Shown here: in pieces, positions 62,950 to 64,000 of the stretch | Position numbering within the stretch: the stretch's first letter is position 1 | How the letters are laid out: each line of letters begins with the position of its first letter | Assembly (NCBI RefSeq): GCF_016907275.1 | Contig: NZ_JAFBBP010000001.1 | Span: forward strand, 6,624,001 to 6,688,000 | From: Micromonospora luteifusca | GTDB taxonomy: Bacteria; Actinomycetota; Actinomycetes; Mycobacteriales; Micromonosporaceae | Length of the DNA stretch: 64,000 nucleotides | Reading direction: 5' to 3' | Program-made: the position numbers and the translations under genes | Notes under the pieces: model-generated | Database searches by the model: none | What the model was told of the DNA's origin: nothing | What the model saw: only the letters and a program-made list of their open reading frames with translations

Positions 62950-63651
62950 TCAGTCGGAGGGGAGTGGGTGCGGTTCGAATCTCTGCCCTCGTCGGAGCTG
63001 CCAGGAAGCGGTGGGCAACGCCGCGATGAAGCCAGCTATCAGCCCTAGCTGACCCGCGAACCAGAACGCCGGGCTGTCGGGAAGCAAGGGTGGTTCCGGA
63101 AAGACCACGCGATGCGCGAGCGTCAGCCAAACGAACAGCGCCAACTCGAAGATGGTGATGGTCAGCAGTTCGACCTTGACGACGGTCGACAGTGCGCGCC
63201 AGACCTTCGTCACGCTGCGGCCGGGGCCGCCGAAGTACCGAAAGAGAACAGCTATCGTCACCGCCGTCAGATAGTCGCCGGCGTAGTCGACCCACAGTGT
63301 CTCCTGGGCCGGGTCGACTTGGACGACGTACAAGGCGACCTCGGCGACGATGAAACCGAGAGCGCAATGGGCACCGCAACGGGACACGTGGGTGACGAGA
63401 ATGCCCCGCGGGGGTCTTCGGGGCTGACCCTCCTGCCGCCGTCGAGAGAATGCCTCGGGCCTACCCCAGTTCCAGTAGAGGCGGACGGCTGCCGGACCGA
63501 TGTAGAGGACGGTCACCAGCCAGACGAGCTCCATGACCCGGACCGGCTGACGGTGTCCGCGAAGATAGGTGTCGGCAACGACGATCGCAAAGCTGACGAC
63601 TCCGACCGTGAGCGACACCCATGAGAGCGCCACGAGCCAGGTTGGGTGCAT
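62950..63651 (-). CDS. DUF4396-like multi-helix membrane protein
   Basis: A 233-residue protein with about six membrane helices (WLVALSWVSLTVGVVSFAIV; VMELVWLVTVLYIGPAAVRL; ITIFELALFVWLTLAHRVVF). The HVSRCGAHCALGFIVAE segment (His and two Cys, C-x3-C) in the middle resembles the HCxxGC-type motif of DUF4396 proteins and could bind a metal. The function is unknown. ATG 63651 starts at the first membrane segment. Confidence 0.65.
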   Translation of the reverse strand: MHPTWLVALSWVSLTVGVVSFAIVVADTYLRGHRQPVRVMELVWLVTVLYIGPAAVRLYWNWGRPEAFSRRRQEGQPRRPPRGILVTHVSRCGAHCALGFIVAEVALYVVQVDPAQETLWVDYAGDYLTAVTIAVLFRYFGGPGRSVTKVWRALSTVVKVELLTITIFELALFVWLTLAHRVVFPEPPLLPDSPAFWFAGQLGLIAGFIAALPTASWQLRRGQRFEPHPLPSD

Positions 63652-63816
63652 TCCCGCCCCTTCCGCACGCCGGGCGCCGGCGCCTCCCGCTATGGAACGT
63701 GGAGGGGGCTCGCTGGCCGCTGTCGACGGCCGAGGGCACTTCGCAGTCTTTCATGCCACACTCGGCCACACCGGGAGATTGGGCGTTCCCGCCGGCCGCT
63801 GCACTACGGTTCGAGA

Positions 63817-64000
63817 ATGACGAATGCCCCTCGGGAAGCCGAAGCGCGCGTCGGTCCGATCGGCGCGCTGCTCAGCCGACTCATGTTCCTGGCGATCTGC
63901 CTGCCCGGACCGGTCCTGCTGGCCACCGCTGTGACGCTGGGCGCATCGCGATCGCCCACGGATTTCTGGGGCCTCCTCGCCGGTGGCGTACTGGCGACGA
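63817..64000 (+). CDS. Partial membrane protein, N-terminus only
   Basis: An open frame from ATG 63817 to the right edge. The first 61 residues (MTNAPREAEARVGPIGALLS...) hold one membrane segment (LMFLAICLPGPVLLATAVTL) and the start of a second. It is divergent from the DUF4396-like gene. Nothing more can be said from the visible part. Confidence 0.55.
   Translation, partial: MTNAPREAEARVGPIGALLSRLMFLAICLPGPVLLATAVTLGASRSPTDFWGLLAGGVLAT

Noticed and set aside
62968..62985. tRNA T-arm-like GGTTCGAATC
   Set aside because: It lies inside the 3' end of the DUF4396-like gene and no acceptor stem or anticodon arm surrounds it.

Overview
The window is high-G+C actinobacterial DNA, most likely Micromonospora or a close relative in the Micromonosporaceae. 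I base this on strong third-position G/C bias, frequent GTG starts, ATGA/GTGA gene overlaps and gene content (actinobacterial treX-treY-treZ cluster, gltA, XRE-TPR regulators, mycothiol-dependent-isomerase-like protein). The genus is an inference. No rRNA, tRNA, transposase, integrase or CRISPR array was recognised.

1-12.3 kb: signalling and envelope genes. Two STAS anti-sigma-antagonist-like proteins surround a SpoIIE-type phosphatase that overlaps a cobalamin-binding protein carrying the CarH-type W-x9-EH motif. A phytochrome-partner-like single-domain response regulator follows, then a DivIVA-like coiled coil, a secreted lysozyme-like protein, an OsmC/Ohr relative, a soluble Ser/Thr kinase, an OmpR-type two-component pair and an arginase-family enzyme.

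12.4-26.6 kb: an operon of a 49-residue membrane protein, a methyltransferase and a membrane sulfatase-fold enzyme; gltA with a strong terminator; a GT4 glycogen-synthase-like gene divergent from treX-treY-treZ (glycogen/maltodextrin to trehalose).

26.6-44 kb: accessory region. It opens with a lower-G+C island carrying a membrane winged-helix protein and an AbiJ/HEPN-type abortive-infection protein. XRE regulators follow, then decayed copies of the 3' part of one XRE gene scattered over 6 kb between unrelated cargo: GlsB-like protein, esterase, S41 peptidase, a beta-helix surface protein with 18 pentapeptide repeats, a VOC protein, and a class A beta-lactamase without signal peptide. A DsbA-like/HxlR pair, a MycE-like methyltransferase and a minimal LysR protein end this part.

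44-51.4 kb: an XRE-TPR regulator opposite a small exported-peptide ORF, a GT4 enzyme, a GPP34 protein, an ABC-2 exporter, an OleD-like glycosyltransferase and a regulator/membrane-protein pair.

51.4-62.1 kb, all on the minus strand: a class V lanthipeptide-type RiPP cluster. In transcription order it encodes an APH-like kinase, a HopA1-type lyase, two precursor peptides (both ending T-x4-C), a methyltransferase, an ABC exporter, an F420/LLM-type reductase, an HFCD cysteine decarboxylase, a second APH-like protein and a two-domain M16 protease. YcaO and TfuA genes are absent, which argues against a thioamitide. A strong inverted repeat between the second precursor and the tailoring genes looks like an attenuator. 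The expected product is one or two lanthionine peptides with a C-terminal avionin ring and reduced (D-Ala/D-Abu) residues.

62.4-64 kb: a small secreted protein, a DUF4396-like membrane protein and the start of another membrane protein.
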